A stretch of DNA of 64,000 bases, from positions 1-64,000 of the forward strand of contig NZ_JAANNB010000001.1 in NCBI RefSeq assembly GCF_011603975.1. The letters run 5' to 3'. This DNA comes from Cellulomonas sp. IC4_254. Lineage in GTDB: Bacteria > Actinomycetota > Actinomycetes > Actinomycetales > Cellulomonadaceae. Positions 1-8,557 of this stretch are shown here, one piece after another (positions within the stretch are counted from its first letter, which is position 1; each line of letters opens with the position of its first letter). Below the pieces are notes generated by a model. That model ran no database searches and was not told the origin of the DNA. It saw nothing but the letters and a program-made list of their open reading frames with translations. A program made the position numbers and the translations under genes.

Positions 1-344
1 ACCCCCAAGCAGCTTTCTTGCTCCAGACCAACCGGCTCCCGCAACCCGGCTCACACCCCACACGACTCCCCCGGATGCGCCGCCTTTCGCCCGACGCACC
101 CCGCCCCCGCGCTCACAGCCTCGCCCAGACCCAAGAGAGCCAGATCAAAGAACAGCGATCCGCCCGGACGCGCGATGCCGCAGGCCACGACAGCGACCGG
201 GGCGCGAGCGCGGTCACGAGCGACCGGCCGCACCCGGCCGAACGAAGACACGCACAGCCGTGCGTCGACTGCGCCGACCACCCACCACCGGGACGGTGCC
301 GACTCCACGACCCGCACCGTGCGGGCCCGCTCAGGAGACGCACC
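1..344. other. Leading stretch without a supported gene
   Basis: No gene is supported here. The long open frames on both strands reflect very high GC and show no start with a ribosome site until the ATG at 345. Because the next gene looks like a replication initiator, an origin or its control region could lie here, but I see no iterons or clear inverted repeats. Confidence 0.5.
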
Positions 345-1103
345 ATGCAGCATCGCCCCCGACAGCTCCCCCCGACCTCACGCGTCCGCGGCGACGGACA
401 GCTCACCGACCACTCCTGGGTGCGGGTCTACCCGCACCGCCTCACCGAGCTCGCACGCACCGGCGTCCTGTCGCCCGCAGCGCTCGAGCTCCTCCTGCAC
501 CTCATGACCAGGATCAAGCCGAACTCGGCCACCGTCAGCCCCTGGATCAGCGCCACGACCGCCGCCGAGCTCGGACGGCACCCCGACACCGTCAGCGCCG
601 CCACCACCGAGCTCCGCACCACCCACGTCCTGACGAAGGACTCCCGGCACGGGACCACGAGCCTCCGGCTCGACCCGACCCTGGTCTACCGGGGCGACAG
701 CAGCGAGCACAGGGACACGCTCCGGGCCGCGCACATCGCGCCGCCGCCCAACCGATGGGTCAAGATGTTCACCCCCAGCCTGCGCCAACTCATCGCCGAC
801 GACCTCGCCGGGAGCCGCATCCGGGTACTCCTGCGCCTCATCGCGCTCATCGACACCGGCAGCACCACCCCGCCACTCGGGTCCCCGAGCGCCGCCGCCG
901 CGTACATCGACATGAGCCGGGCCGCCTGGTCCGGCGCCCTGCACTCCCTCGAGCAGGCCGGGTACATCCACCGCAAGGCCGACAGCAACACCGGACCAGT
1001 CACCGTGAACCCCGCCTTGGCATTCCGCGGCAGGCCAGCCGAACGCAAAGACGCTCGAAACGCGTGGAACCGTTCAGTCCCTGACGGAGGACGAAGGGCC
1101 TAA
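345..1103 (+). CDS. RepL-like replication initiator / winged-helix DNA-binding protein with internal duplication
   Basis: Probably binds DNA as a plasmid-type replication initiator or a related mobile-element regulator; the placement rests on winged-helix pattern, not a firm family match. The 252-residue protein carries one ~105-residue unit twice, at about residues 25-128 and 138-240. Each unit starts with W-V-R/K, has a leucine-rich helix, a recognition-helix region, and ends in a strand of the form LDPTLVYRG or VNPALAFRG followed by a charged helix. The frame is open further upstream, but the ATG at 345 has AGGAG 7 bases before it, so I start there. The HTH/HEPN-like gene follows after 83 bases on the same strand. 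RepL proteins usually have a single winged-helix unit, so the duplication is odd. Confidence 0.6.
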   Translation: MQHRPRQLPPTSRVRGDGQLTDHSWVRVYPHRLTELARTGVLSPAALELLLHLMTRIKPNSATVSPWISATTAAELGRHPDTVSAATTELRTTHVLTKDSRHGTTSLRLDPTLVYRGDSSEHRDTLRAAHIAPPPNRWVKMFTPSLRQLIADDLAGSRIRVLLRLIALIDTGSTTPPLGSPSAAAAYIDMSRAAWSGALHSLEQAGYIHRKADSNTGPVTVNPALAFRGRPAERKDARNAWNRSVPDGGRRA

Positions 1104-1186
1104 GCCCACCCGCCAAACCTGTCGATCAGGAAGAACGAGGCGACACGACCGCGCTCGCCGCAGCACCACAGCAGGGGCCACCACGC

Positions 1187-2917
1187 ATGAGCCAGACCTC
1201 GACCACCGATCGCGACGCTGCGATCGTCTCCGACTACCGCAGCGGCAAGACCTACCGGCAGATCGCCGACGCGCTCGGGATCTCCCACCAACGGGTCGCC
1301 CAGATCGTGAAGCAGTCCGGGCAGGTCGCAGCCACGGACTCGAGCCAGGCGCGCAGAGCGGAGCGCGACGCCCGAGCGCGCACCCGTACCGAAGAGTTCG
1401 TCGCCCAGTACGGCGACGCCGTCCGGGCACTCGCAGCAGCCGGCGAACCGCGCGCTGAGGTCGAGGCTCGCATCCACGCGCTGCTGCCCCACGAGCCGGC
1501 CGCGTTCGTCAAGGCCGCCGTCGCCGCGTGCGGTCACGTCTTCGACGTGCGAGTTCAGGAGTTCGCGTTCTCGCGCTCCGTCATCGCATCGGCCGTCTGG
1601 TACGCCATCGCCGTCGACCGTGGTCTTGATGAAGACCCGGTTGCCGCACTCACCGAGCTCGACCTCGACGAGACAGCGGAACTCGCGGCCGCCCTGAGCC
1701 TGCTCGGCATCCCCGCGACGAAGGTCGCGAGCATCCTGACCCTCGCGTCCAACGCACGCACGCAGGCCGAGACCCCGACGGACGTCTCCATGACCAAAGC
1801 TCGGTACGACGACCTGCGAACCGTCGTCCTGACCGATCTCGGACTGACGTCCGGCCAGGGCGCAACACCGTGGCCGCCGACGAGCCAGACGGTCACGAAG
1901 CGGCTCGGCGAGGGCAGGTGGTCGACAGCCATGACCTCCATTGGGGTCCAGCACGGCGACCGCGGCCGCCCGCCCGGCCTAATCCTCTTCGAGGAGAACG
2001 ACTACACGGACGCATTGGCCGACTTCCTCGCCGAGACGACGACGACCAACGTCCCTGCGACGTACGCCGGCTACGAGGCCTTCGTCGAGCGGGAGGCACG
2101 CGCGGGACGCAGACGACCCTCCGGGCCGTCCGTCCGCCTCTTCTACGGGAGCTGGAACAGCGCGAAGCGCGCCACCGGCGCGACCGGCCCGGCGCGCCGA
2201 CCCCGCGCCGCAGGCCTCGGCACCGCCAGCGCCGCGATCCACCTGCACCGCGCGCAGCTCGAGCTCGACTCGTTCCTCATCGACCTCCAAGCCGTACGCC
2301 CCCGCGACGCCGGCGACCTGCTCGAGAGGTACATCCAGTCGAAGTGCATCCGGGAGTTCGAGGTGAGCCGCCGCCAGTGGCTCCGGGCGATGATCGGGCT
2401 CGACACCCAGGCTGTCGCACGTCGGGTCGACGAGGGCAAGGGCGACATCCCCAAGGACGTCTTCCACGAACTCCGCCAAACCGGAGACGCCGGCGCCATC
2501 ACCGACATGTACATCGACCGCATCAGCTCACCGCCCAACGGCGATGTCAGGAGCACCGACGGCTGGCTTGTCGTGGACTCCCAGGCCGAGCTCGACGCGC
2601 TCAGCGACGAGCTCGTCCTGCGGTTCGAGCTCCTGCGCGCCGCCCGGAACATCTTCGTCCACGAGTCCGAGGAGTCTCTCGGCAAGCTCGCCGCCGCGAT
2701 CGACCGACTCGCAGAGGTCGACGATCGATTCACAGTCCGGCGCACGCTGACCCGCACGCTGCTCATCGACTGGCTGGCCGCCGAACGAGGACGACGCATC
2801 CGAATCCTCGCTCAGACCGTCCCCGCCGTCTGGCAGAGCAAGCTCAACGCCGAGACGATGCAGCTGACCTCGACCACCCCGGAGCCGACGACGCCCGAGA
2901 CGACCACGAACCGATAG
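1187..2917 (+). CDS. Large HTH protein with homing-endonuclease-associated-like repeats and a HEPN-like C-terminus
   Basis: Function unknown. The 576-residue protein opens with a helix-turn-helix (about 12-43, containing YRQIADALGISHQRVAQI) of the sigma-70 region 4 / HTH_7 sort. The middle (about 222-255 and 273-330) resembles the small DNA-binding repeats found beside HNH homing endonucleases, with the P-S-x-x-S-V-R-x-x-Y-G-S-W-N signature at about 311-324. The C-terminal 230 residues are helical and hold R-N-I-F-V-H (487-492), an R-x4-H arrangement as in HEPN RNases, in a helix context that fits that fold. The ATG at 1187 follows a GGGG-rich ribosome site. It lies between a RepL-like gene and an XRE gene, the sort of neighbourhood in which mobile-element defence genes sit. 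HTH and repeat calls are fairly safe; HEPN is inference. Confidence 0.6.
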   Translation: MSQTSTTDRDAAIVSDYRSGKTYRQIADALGISHQRVAQIVKQSGQVAATDSSQARRAERDARARTRTEEFVAQYGDAVRALAAAGEPRAEVEARIHALLPHEPAAFVKAAVAACGHVFDVRVQEFAFSRSVIASAVWYAIAVDRGLDEDPVAALTELDLDETAELAAALSLLGIPATKVASILTLASNARTQAETPTDVSMTKARYDDLRTVVLTDLGLTSGQGATPWPPTSQTVTKRLGEGRWSTAMTSIGVQHGDRGRPPGLILFEENDYTDALADFLAETTTTNVPATYAGYEAFVEREARAGRRRPSGPSVRLFYGSWNSAKRATGATGPARRPRAAGLGTASAAIHLHRAQLELDSFLIDLQAVRPRDAGDLLERYIQSKCIREFEVSRRQWLRAMIGLDTQAVARRVDEGKGDIPKDVFHELRQTGDAGAITDMYIDRISSPPNGDVRSTDGWLVVDSQAELDALSDELVLRFELLRAARNIFVHESEESLGKLAAAIDRLAEVDDRFTVRRTLTRTLLIDWLAAERGRRIRILAQTVPAVWQSKLNAETMQLTSTTPEPTTPETTTNR

Positions 2918-3024
2918 CCCGGCCCCACCGGGAGCGACGCAGGCGGCCGAAGTGACCCAACCGCGCACACCGGAAACCTACCCCTGCTGCCCGAAGAGCA
3001 GGCACCCGCCTGTACCGTCACGTC

Positions 3025-3255
3025 GTGCACAACCCCGAGCAACAGCCCGCCTGGCAGCGCGACTTCGGCTCCCGCCTCCAGCGGCTACGCACCCAGTCGG
3101 GCCTCACGCAGGAACAGCTCGCAGCCGCCTCCGGCCTCGACCGCACGTACATCGCCGGGGTCGAACGAGGAAGACGCAACCCGACACTCGTGACGATCCG
3201 GCGCCTCGCACGCACCCTCGACATCAGCCCCGCAGACTTCTTCGACGGCACCTGA
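3025..3255 (+). CDS. Small XRE-family transcriptional regulator
   Basis: A 76-residue single-domain regulator, essentially one Cro/C1-type helix-turn-helix (about residues 13-70). The pattern LTQEQLAAASGLDRTYI followed by GVERGRRNPTL is typical of XRE proteins and close to the controller (C) proteins of restriction-modification systems and to phage-type repressors. It starts at GTG 3025. There is no restriction or methylase gene beside it in this window; its neighbours are the HTH/HEPN-like gene upstream and a degraded stretch downstream. It would act as a dimer on DNA and probably regulates itself or the gene before it. Confidence 0.85.
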   Translation: MHNPEQQPAWQRDFGSRLQRLRTQSGLTQEQLAAASGLDRTYIAGVERGRRNPTLVTIRRLARTLDISPADFFDGT

Positions 3256-3759
3256 CCACCCAACACGCGCCAGCCGCGCGCGACGCCCGGCGCCGCGCGC
3301 ACACGCACGCACGCTCACACCATCGGAAGACCTGATCGCGACACCCCAGCGCCCGCCAGGACCCGCGCGCTCACCACTGCCGCGATCGGCGTCTTCGCCG
3401 GCCTGCTGCCGACCCAACAACACAGGTAACGACCACAGCAACAAAGCAAGAACCAGCTCGCACCATACCCGCACAGCCTCCTCACCCCACGCCACCGGTT
3501 CCACACCGAGCAGACGATCCCCAATCCCAGCGCACGCGGCATCCCTGAGGCGACATCGCGACCACCTCCGCGCCCCCGACCCCACGCCGACGCGTGCGTT
3601 GATGGCCATGTGCTTGAGGTGGTGTTTGATCACGGGGGTGCTCCGTCTGCTCAGTCGGGTCTGCTTGTCGCCGATCTCGATCCTCGACGTGCTGGGTGGA
3701 GCAAGCCCTTCGGCACCGATGAAGCGTCGATGAAGCGGACGGCGCTACTGCGGACACAG
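3256..3759. other. Gene-poor stretch with remnants
   Basis: No intact gene is supported. It holds one copy of a dispersed repeat (3515-3545). Around 3600-3645 the minus strand reads V-I-K-H-H-L-K-H-M-A-I-N, which looks like the start of the small membrane proteins often found beside DUF305/copper genes, but it runs on into nonsense. The stretch reads as eroded DNA between the XRE gene and the truncated DUF305 gene. Confidence 0.4.
3515..3545. repeat. Dispersed repeat, copy R0 (diverged)
   Basis: The stretch CGATCCCCAATCCCAGCGC and the following CGC..GGCATCCC match, with scattered changes, the repeat cores at 49487, 55209 and 57653, where the spelling is CGATCCCCGATCCCGGCGC. This is the only copy at the left end of the window. 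Confidence 0.45.
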
Positions 3760-3796
3760 CAGCGCCACCGGGGCAAGGGGTGTCCCGGTGGCGCTG
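3760..3796 (-). terminator. Hairpin terminator of the DUF305 gene
   Basis: CAGCGCCACCGGG (3760-3772) pairs perfectly with CCCGGTGGCGCTG (3784-3796), a 13-bp stem with an 11-base loop. It lies 12 bases past the stop codon of the minus-strand DUF305 gene. Confidence 0.75.
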
Positions 3797-3808
3797 CGTC
3801 TTGGATGC

Positions 3809-4198
3809 TCACATGTCGGCGAGCATCTCCTTCATCTCGGCGATCTCCTCGGTCTGGTCGCCGATGATCGTCCCGGCCAGGGCCAGCGCGTCCTCGTTGA
3901 GGCCGTTCTCCTGCTCCTGCTGGGACATGGTGATCGCGCCCTGGTGGTGCTCGATCATCATCTCCAGGAACATCCGGTCGAAGTCCGCGCCGGCGTCTTC
4001 GAGCTGCTGCATCTGCTCGTCGTCCGCCATGCCGGCGTGTCCGCTGGAGTGGTCCATCCCGCCCATGTCGTCCTCGCTGCTGGGCGGCTCTTCTCCCCAG
4101 GTCTCCAGCCAGGAGGTCATGAGGTCGATCTCGGGCTGCTGGGCGAACTGGATGTCGCTGGACAGCTTCTGAACCTCATGCCCGAGGACGGCATCCAT
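3809..4198 (-). pseudogene. 5'-truncated DUF305 gene
   Basis: This encodes the C-terminal two thirds of a DUF305 protein, a secreted His/Met-rich four-helix protein linked to copper and metal handling in actinobacteria. Visible are FAQQPEIDLMTSWLETWGEE, a Met/His-rich linker (DDMGGMDHSSGHAGM) and the second conserved block MMIEHHQGAITMSQ. The signal peptide or lipobox and the first M-I-x-H-H block, which family members carry before this point, are missing: DUF305 similarity begins at about 4196 and the upstream sequence is Arg-rich and unrelated. No ribosome site precedes the Met codon at 4198. The 3' end and terminator are intact, so this looks like a real gene cut at its 5' end by rearrangement. 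Confidence 0.7.
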
Positions 4199-4374
4199 CC
4201 ACGCCCGTACGGCGCCGCGGCCCGGTCCGCGAGTCCGCCGGACCCGATGCCGGCGCAGCAGCACGCGAACGCGGTGCGCGATCACCCGGCTCAGCACCCG
4301 CCCAGACCCCGTCCCTCCCTCACGAGCTGCTGCCGGGTGCCGCCCTCGTGATCACGCCCGCGCCGCCGGGTCGG

Positions 4375-5604
4375 TCAGGCCGTCACGGCTCCACGGAAGC
4401 GGAGGACATTATCCAGCCAGTCGTACACCGTGGCGAAGGCGAACCGCTGGGCGCCGCTGTGGCAGTGAGCCGCAGCCCCGTCTGCCTCGGTGAACTCGAC
4501 CAGAGTGCTGGCCGCGTTGAGGTGCTCGTGCAGCAGCTCGGGCTGTCCGGCGAAGAACAGGTCGTCCTGCGCGTCGGCCACCAGGACGGGGCACTGGATC
4601 TGCTCGGCGATCCCGCCGCCGAGGGAGTAGTCGAAGTAAGTCGCCATGAACTTCCGAGGCGAGTCCACGTTCATGGTGTACATGCCGTGCAGGCACCCCC
4701 ACCGCGCGGTCGGGTTGGCCGCCATGATCTTCTCGAGCGCGGCGTCCAGCTCCGGCGCCTCCTCGGCCCGCAGTGCGGCTTCCGCCTGCTCGCGGTCCAT
4801 CGGCAGGAAGTTCATCGCCGCTCCGCCGAGGTCGAACACGCCGTCGAGTGCGATGACGCCGGCGAGGCGGTGCTCGAAGGCCGCAGCGCGCGGGGCGAGG
4901 ATTCCGCCCATGCTCACACCGAGCAGCGCCGTTCGTTCCTGATCGACCTCGGGGTGGGTGGCGAACAGCCAGTCCAGGACAGGCGTCACGACCGTTTCCC
5001 AGTCGGCACGGAACGTCAGCCCGTCGCGGCGACGCGAGCTGGGCTGCCCGGGGCCGTCGAAGCTCAGCACGTGGTAGCCCCGCTCGACGGCCGCCGCCGC
5101 CCCGAAGAAGTGCATCTCCTCCACCGAGCCGTCGAAGCCGTTGTGCATGACCACGGTGGGACGCTCTCCCGGCCCACCGCGGTAGAAGTAGCCGTGCAGG
5201 GTGGTTCCCTCGAACGGCACTTCGACCTCCCGCACGGCACCGTCGGTGAGCTCCACGTAGGCACGGAATGCGGCGAGGGAGTCGTCGTAGGACTCCTGGA
5301 TCCGCGGGTCGTCCGGGTTGCCGTGCAGGAAGAACTCGGCGCAGCGGAAGTAGTTGCTGGCGCGCAGGTAGTGGTCCCGCGCGGAGACCGCGTGCCCACC
5401 CTCGCGCGCTGTGTCGGCGTGCTGCAGGACGCGCCGCGCCGTCGAGGTCCACTCCCGGTACCAGCTCTCGTAGTCGCCGGCGGTGATGCGAGCCGCGGTG
5501 GTGGCGACCTCGCCGAGGTCCGAGCCGCCGTAGACGGCGTGGCCGAGGGCACGCTGCGTCTCGTACCAGAACTGCGGGTCGTCGTGAAAGAAAAGAGGGT
5601 CCAT
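4375..5604 (-). CDS. Alpha/beta hydrolase, FrsA/DUF1100-like
   Basis: A cytoplasmic hydrolase of 409 residues, related to FrsA and to 2,6-dihydroxypseudooxynicotine hydrolase (C-C bond hydrolase of nicotine catabolism). A helical N-terminal cap (1-120) precedes the alpha/beta fold. VVMHNGFDGS (151-160) is the oxyanion strand; GVSMGG carries the nucleophile Ser231; the acid is in ADAQDD (about Asp347/348) and the base is His380 or His382 in AAAHCHSG. The frame continues upstream, but AGGAG lies just before the ATG at 5604, so I start there. It is divergent from a TetR regulator with a palindromic site between them, implying a locally regulated pair. The substrate is not deducible. Confidence 0.85.
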   Translation of the reverse strand: MDPLFFHDDPQFWYETQRALGHAVYGGSDLGEVATTAARITAGDYESWYREWTSTARRVLQHADTAREGGHAVSARDHYLRASNYFRCAEFFLHGNPDDPRIQESYDDSLAAFRAYVELTDGAVREVEVPFEGTTLHGYFYRGGPGERPTVVMHNGFDGSVEEMHFFGAAAAVERGYHVLSFDGPGQPSSRRRDGLTFRADWETVVTPVLDWLFATHPEVDQERTALLGVSMGGILAPRAAAFEHRLAGVIALDGVFDLGGAAMNFLPMDREQAEAALRAEEAPELDAALEKIMAANPTARWGCLHGMYTMNVDSPRKFMATYFDYSLGGGIAEQIQCPVLVADAQDDLFFAGQPELLHEHLNAASTLVEFTEADGAAAHCHSGAQRFAFATVYDWLDNVLRFRGAVTA

Positions 5605-5663
5605 GGCCGTGCTCCTATCGCAGCGATGATGCGTTAAGACGACCCTAGGTCGCACCTGCTCCG

Positions 5664-5682
5664 AACGCAAGTTAGTTGCGTT
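5664..5682. promoter_or_regulatory. Palindromic operator between hydrolase and TetR genes
   Basis: AACGCAA (5664-5670) and TTGCGTT (5676-5682) form a perfect 7-bp inverted repeat with a 5-base spacer, directly before the TetR start at 5694. GCGTTAA occurs again at 5630, nearer the hydrolase start. Position and form fit a TetR-family operator controlling both divergent genes. Confidence 0.6.
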
Positions 5683-5693
5683 AAACTCGTCGG

Positions 5694-6287
5694 GTGATCG
5701 ACAAGCAGCAGCGTCCCGGTGGGCGGAGCGCCCGCACCCGCGAGGCCGTGCTCGCCGCGGCAGCCCAGTTGATGCACGAGTCCGGCGAGGAGGCGATCAC
5801 CATCCCGGCCGTGGCCGAGCGCTCTGGTGTCCATCCCACGACGATCTACCGTCGCTGGGGCTCGGCGGCGGTCGTCCTGCTGGACCTGCAGACAGCTCGC
5901 CTGAGCAGGTCGGCGGCGATGCCCGATACCGGAACGCTGCGAGCCGACCTGCTCGCCTACGGCACGACCGCCGCGACCGACATCGCCGCCCCCGGTGGTC
6001 TGGCTCTCGTGCGTGCGGCTCTGGAACCGGGCGCCCGCGACACCCCGGCGGTGCGAACGCGGCGCGCCGAGGTCCTGGCGCAGCGCGCCGCGGAGATACA
6101 GGAGATGCTCGACCGCGCCGTCGAGCGAGGCGAACCCGCACTCGACTACCGCGACGTCATCGACGGCCTGCTCGCCCCGATCTACCTGCGTCAGATCCTG
6201 CAGGTCGACGGCATCGACGACGCGCACCTCGTGCACCTCGTCGACCGGGTGCTGGCGACCGCAGCGGTCCGGCCCGTCGAACCGTGA
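5694..6287 (+). CDS. TetR-family transcriptional regulator
   Basis: A 197-residue repressor-type protein. The N-terminal TetR helix-turn-helix spans about residues 12-58 (R-S-A-R-T-R-E-A-V-L, then ITIPAVAERSGVHPTTIYRRW); the rest is the variable ligand domain with a TetR_C-like helical pattern. It starts at GTG 5694. It is divergent from the FrsA-like hydrolase at 5604 and the gap holds a palindrome, so it most likely represses that hydrolase and itself in response to the hydrolase substrate or a product. Confidence 0.9.
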   Translation: MIDKQQRPGGRSARTREAVLAAAAQLMHESGEEAITIPAVAERSGVHPTTIYRRWGSAAVVLLDLQTARLSRSAAMPDTGTLRADLLAYGTTAATDIAAPGGLALVRAALEPGARDTPAVRTRRAEVLAQRAAEIQEMLDRAVERGEPALDYRDVIDGLLAPIYLRQILQVDGIDDAHLVHLVDRVLATAAVRPVEP

Positions 6288-6323
6288 CGCGTTGACTCGC
6301 TGATGGCCATCACGGTGGCGCCT

Positions 6324-6343
6324 CCGACCGTTACAGCGGTCGG
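6324..6343. terminator. Possible shared terminator hairpin
   Basis: CCGACCG (6324-6330) and CGGTCGG (6337-6343) form a 7-bp stem with a 6-base loop between the convergent TetR and MmyB-type genes, overlapping the stop codon of the latter. Confidence 0.45.
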
Positions 6344-7227
6344 CGAGCGAAGGAGTCGGCATCGGCTCCGCCGGCTCTCGCCGACGGCCCGTGCCTCGCG
6401 ATCGTCGTCGCGGCCACCGATCCGAGGAATGCCAGCTTCTCTCCGGCGTCGGTGCCCGGGCTGGGTTGGTAGACGACCAGCATCATCCCGTCCGCGCCCG
6501 TCACGGCGAGCTTGTCCCGGTCCAGGCGCAGCGCACCGACCATCGGGTGGTCGAGAACAACGGCGCCGCTGCCGCGGTCCGCGACGTCGTGCCGCGCCCA
6601 CAGCCGACGGAACAACGGGCTCGCGACGGAGAGCTCCCCCACCAGCGCGATGACGCGCGGATCGTCGACGTCGGTACCCACGGATCGACGGAACCCGGCG
6701 ATCAGCGCCCCCGCGGCCCGCTCCGCATGCGTGAACAGCGCCCGCTCCGAAGGGTCGAGGAACACGTCCCGCAACCGGTTGCGCCCCACGTCGAGGCACG
6801 CCGAGACCGCGGTGGCGAGCGGGTTCGCCGCGAGCACGTCCAGGTAGCGACCCTCGACGAAGGCGGGCACGGGCAACGTCTGCACCAGTCGCAGCAGGCT
6901 CGGCGGCGGCGTCTCCCGTCGGACGCGCGCCCGACCGGAGCCGGGGCGCGCGGGGTCGACCGCGTCGGCGAGAACCACGAGGTGCGCGACATCGAGCTGC
7001 AGGACGCGGGCGATCGCCTCGAGCACCTGCCGCGACGGGCGCCTGTCGCGTCCCTGCTCGAGGCGGACGTAGTACTCGGCGCTGATGCCGGCGAGCATCG
7101 CCACCTCCTCGCGACGCAGCCCCGCGACCTTCCGCCGGGCGGAGGTCGGGATGCCGGCACGTTCAGGGGTCACGAGCTCGCGCCGGGCGCGCAGGTACTC
7201 CCCCAGCAGGTTGCGCGCCTCGACCAT
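6331..7227 (-). CDS. Helix-turn-helix regulator, MmyB-like
   Basis: A 298-residue regulator with an N-terminal XRE-type helix-turn-helix (about residues 10-75, including VAGLRREEVAMLAGISAEYY and the LEQGRDRRPS turn) and a C-terminal MmyB-like ligand domain (about 105-285; YLDVLAANPLA, FRRSVGTD, FRRLWARHDV). MmyB-type regulators bind a small lipophilic ligand and usually control a neighbouring oxidoreductase. That fits here: it is divergent from the extended-SDR gene at 7330 with only about 100 bases between. The ATG at 7227 is preceded by a weak GGTGG. Confidence 0.9.
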   Translation of the reverse strand: MVEARNLLGEYLRARRELVTPERAGIPTSARRKVAGLRREEVAMLAGISAEYYVRLEQGRDRRPSRQVLEAIARVLQLDVAHLVVLADAVDPARPGSGRARVRRETPPPSLLRLVQTLPVPAFVEGRYLDVLAANPLATAVSACLDVGRNRLRDVFLDPSERALFTHAERAAGALIAGFRRSVGTDVDDPRVIALVGELSVASPLFRRLWARHDVADRGSGAVVLDHPMVGALRLDRDKLAVTGADGMMLVVYQPSPGTDAGEKLAFLGSVAATTIARHGPSARAGGADADSFARRPL

Positions 7228-7329
7228 GTCGCCACCGTAGCTTCTGGCGCGCTCCGGACCCTGCCTCTGGCAGTACCAGTGTCAGCGGGGGCTCCCGCGT
7301 CCACCCGACGACCGTGCACGATCGGCACC

Positions 7330-8376
7330 ATGACTGACATCGACCCCACTGCGCCCGTCCTCGTCACCGGCGGCTCCGGCTTCATCGCGGGCCACTGCAT
7401 TCTCCAGCTGCTCGCCCAGGGCAGGCCGGTCCGGACGACCCTCCGTTCGCTGGCGCGCGAGGCCGAGGTCCGGACGGTCCTCGCCGAGGCAGGGGTACGA
7501 GAGCTGGGCCGGCTCGAGGTCGTCGCCGCGGACCTCGACGCCGACGCGGGCTGGGACGAGGCCGTGCGCGGCACCGCGGGCGTCCTGCACGTGGCCTCCC
7601 CCGTCACGCCGGGGCACGTCGAGGAGGAGGACGAGCTGATCGTCCCAGCGCGCGAGGGTGCGCTCCGCGTCCTGCGGGCCGCGCGGGACGCGCGAGTGCC
7701 CCGGGTCGTCCTCACCTCGGCCTTCCACGCCGTCGGCTTCGGCCACGGCCGGGTCGACCACGTGTTCACCGAGGACGACTGGTCGCCGCTCGACGGCCCC
7801 GGTATGGACGCGTACGGGCGCAGCAAGGTGCTCGCCGAGCGCGCCGCGTGGGATGACGTGCGGGTCCACGGCGGACCGGAGCTCGTCACGATCCTGCCGG
7901 TCGCCGTGCTCGGGCCCGTCATGGGGGACGCGGTGTCCGGCACCAACCGGTTGCTCCAGCGCATCCTCACGGGCGCGCTGCCCGGGTTCCCCGATCTCGC
8001 GATCCCCTTCGTCGACGTCCGCGACGTCGCTGCCGCCCACATCGCGGCCCTCGACCGCCCCGAGGCTGCGGGCCTGCGCGTCCTGGTCGCCTCGCAGGAC
8101 GTCGCCACACCGTTGCGAGAGGTCGGGGCGGTCCTGCGCGAGGCGCTCGGCGACGCCGCCCACGCGGTGCCGACCCGGAACATCCCGTCGATCCTCATCC
8201 GCGCAGGTGCCGCGGTGCGACCCGAGATGCGCGAGATCGCCCCGGAGCTCGGCTACGTCAAGCGCCTGTCGACCGCACGCGCGCGCGACGTGCTCGGACT
8301 CACCCCCCGCCCGTGGACCGAGGCGGTCGTCGCCGGGGCCCGCAGCATGATCGACAAGGGGCTCGTCGAAGCCTGA
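7330..8376 (+). CDS. NAD(P)-dependent epimerase/dehydratase (extended SDR, dihydroflavonol-reductase-like)
   Basis: A 348-residue Rossmann-fold reductase. The nucleotide motif is VTGGSGFIAGHCILQLL near the N-terminus, followed by HVASPV, and YGRSKVLAE supplies the catalytic Tyr-x-x-x-Lys. This is the pattern of actinobacterial dihydroflavonol-4-reductase-like and aldehyde-reductase SDRs acting on carbonyl compounds with NADPH. I start at ATG 7330 because TGGSGFIAG must lie near the N-terminus; no clear ribosome site is seen, so the transcript may be leaderless. It is divergent from the MmyB-type regulator, which probably controls it. The physiological substrate is unknown. Confidence 0.88.
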   Translation: MTDIDPTAPVLVTGGSGFIAGHCILQLLAQGRPVRTTLRSLAREAEVRTVLAEAGVRELGRLEVVAADLDADAGWDEAVRGTAGVLHVASPVTPGHVEEEDELIVPAREGALRVLRAARDARVPRVVLTSAFHAVGFGHGRVDHVFTEDDWSPLDGPGMDAYGRSKVLAERAAWDDVRVHGGPELVTILPVAVLGPVMGDAVSGTNRLLQRILTGALPGFPDLAIPFVDVRDVAAAHIAALDRPEAAGLRVLVASQDVATPLREVGAVLREALGDAAHAVPTRNIPSILIRAGAAVRPEMREIAPELGYVKRLSTARARDVLGLTPRPWTEAVVAGARSMIDKGLVEA

Positions 8377-8557
8377 GCGACCACCAGGACCCAACCGCTC
8401 GCCCATCTGGTCCGAACCGGCCGCCACCGTCCGGACCTTCCGCCACACCTGCTCGGCCGCTGCGGACACCTCCGATGCCGCCGCGACCTGCCGGTTGGTC
8501 GCGGACGTCTTGGTCCTAGCACCGGGTGAGTCGCGACGCCTGCCTTCAGGAGGATCG

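Noticed and set aside
3315-3542. 75-residue Cys/Trp-rich frame on the minus strand
   Set aside because: Its ATG has no usable ribosome-site spacing and the frame overlaps the dispersed repeat; composition is not convincing.
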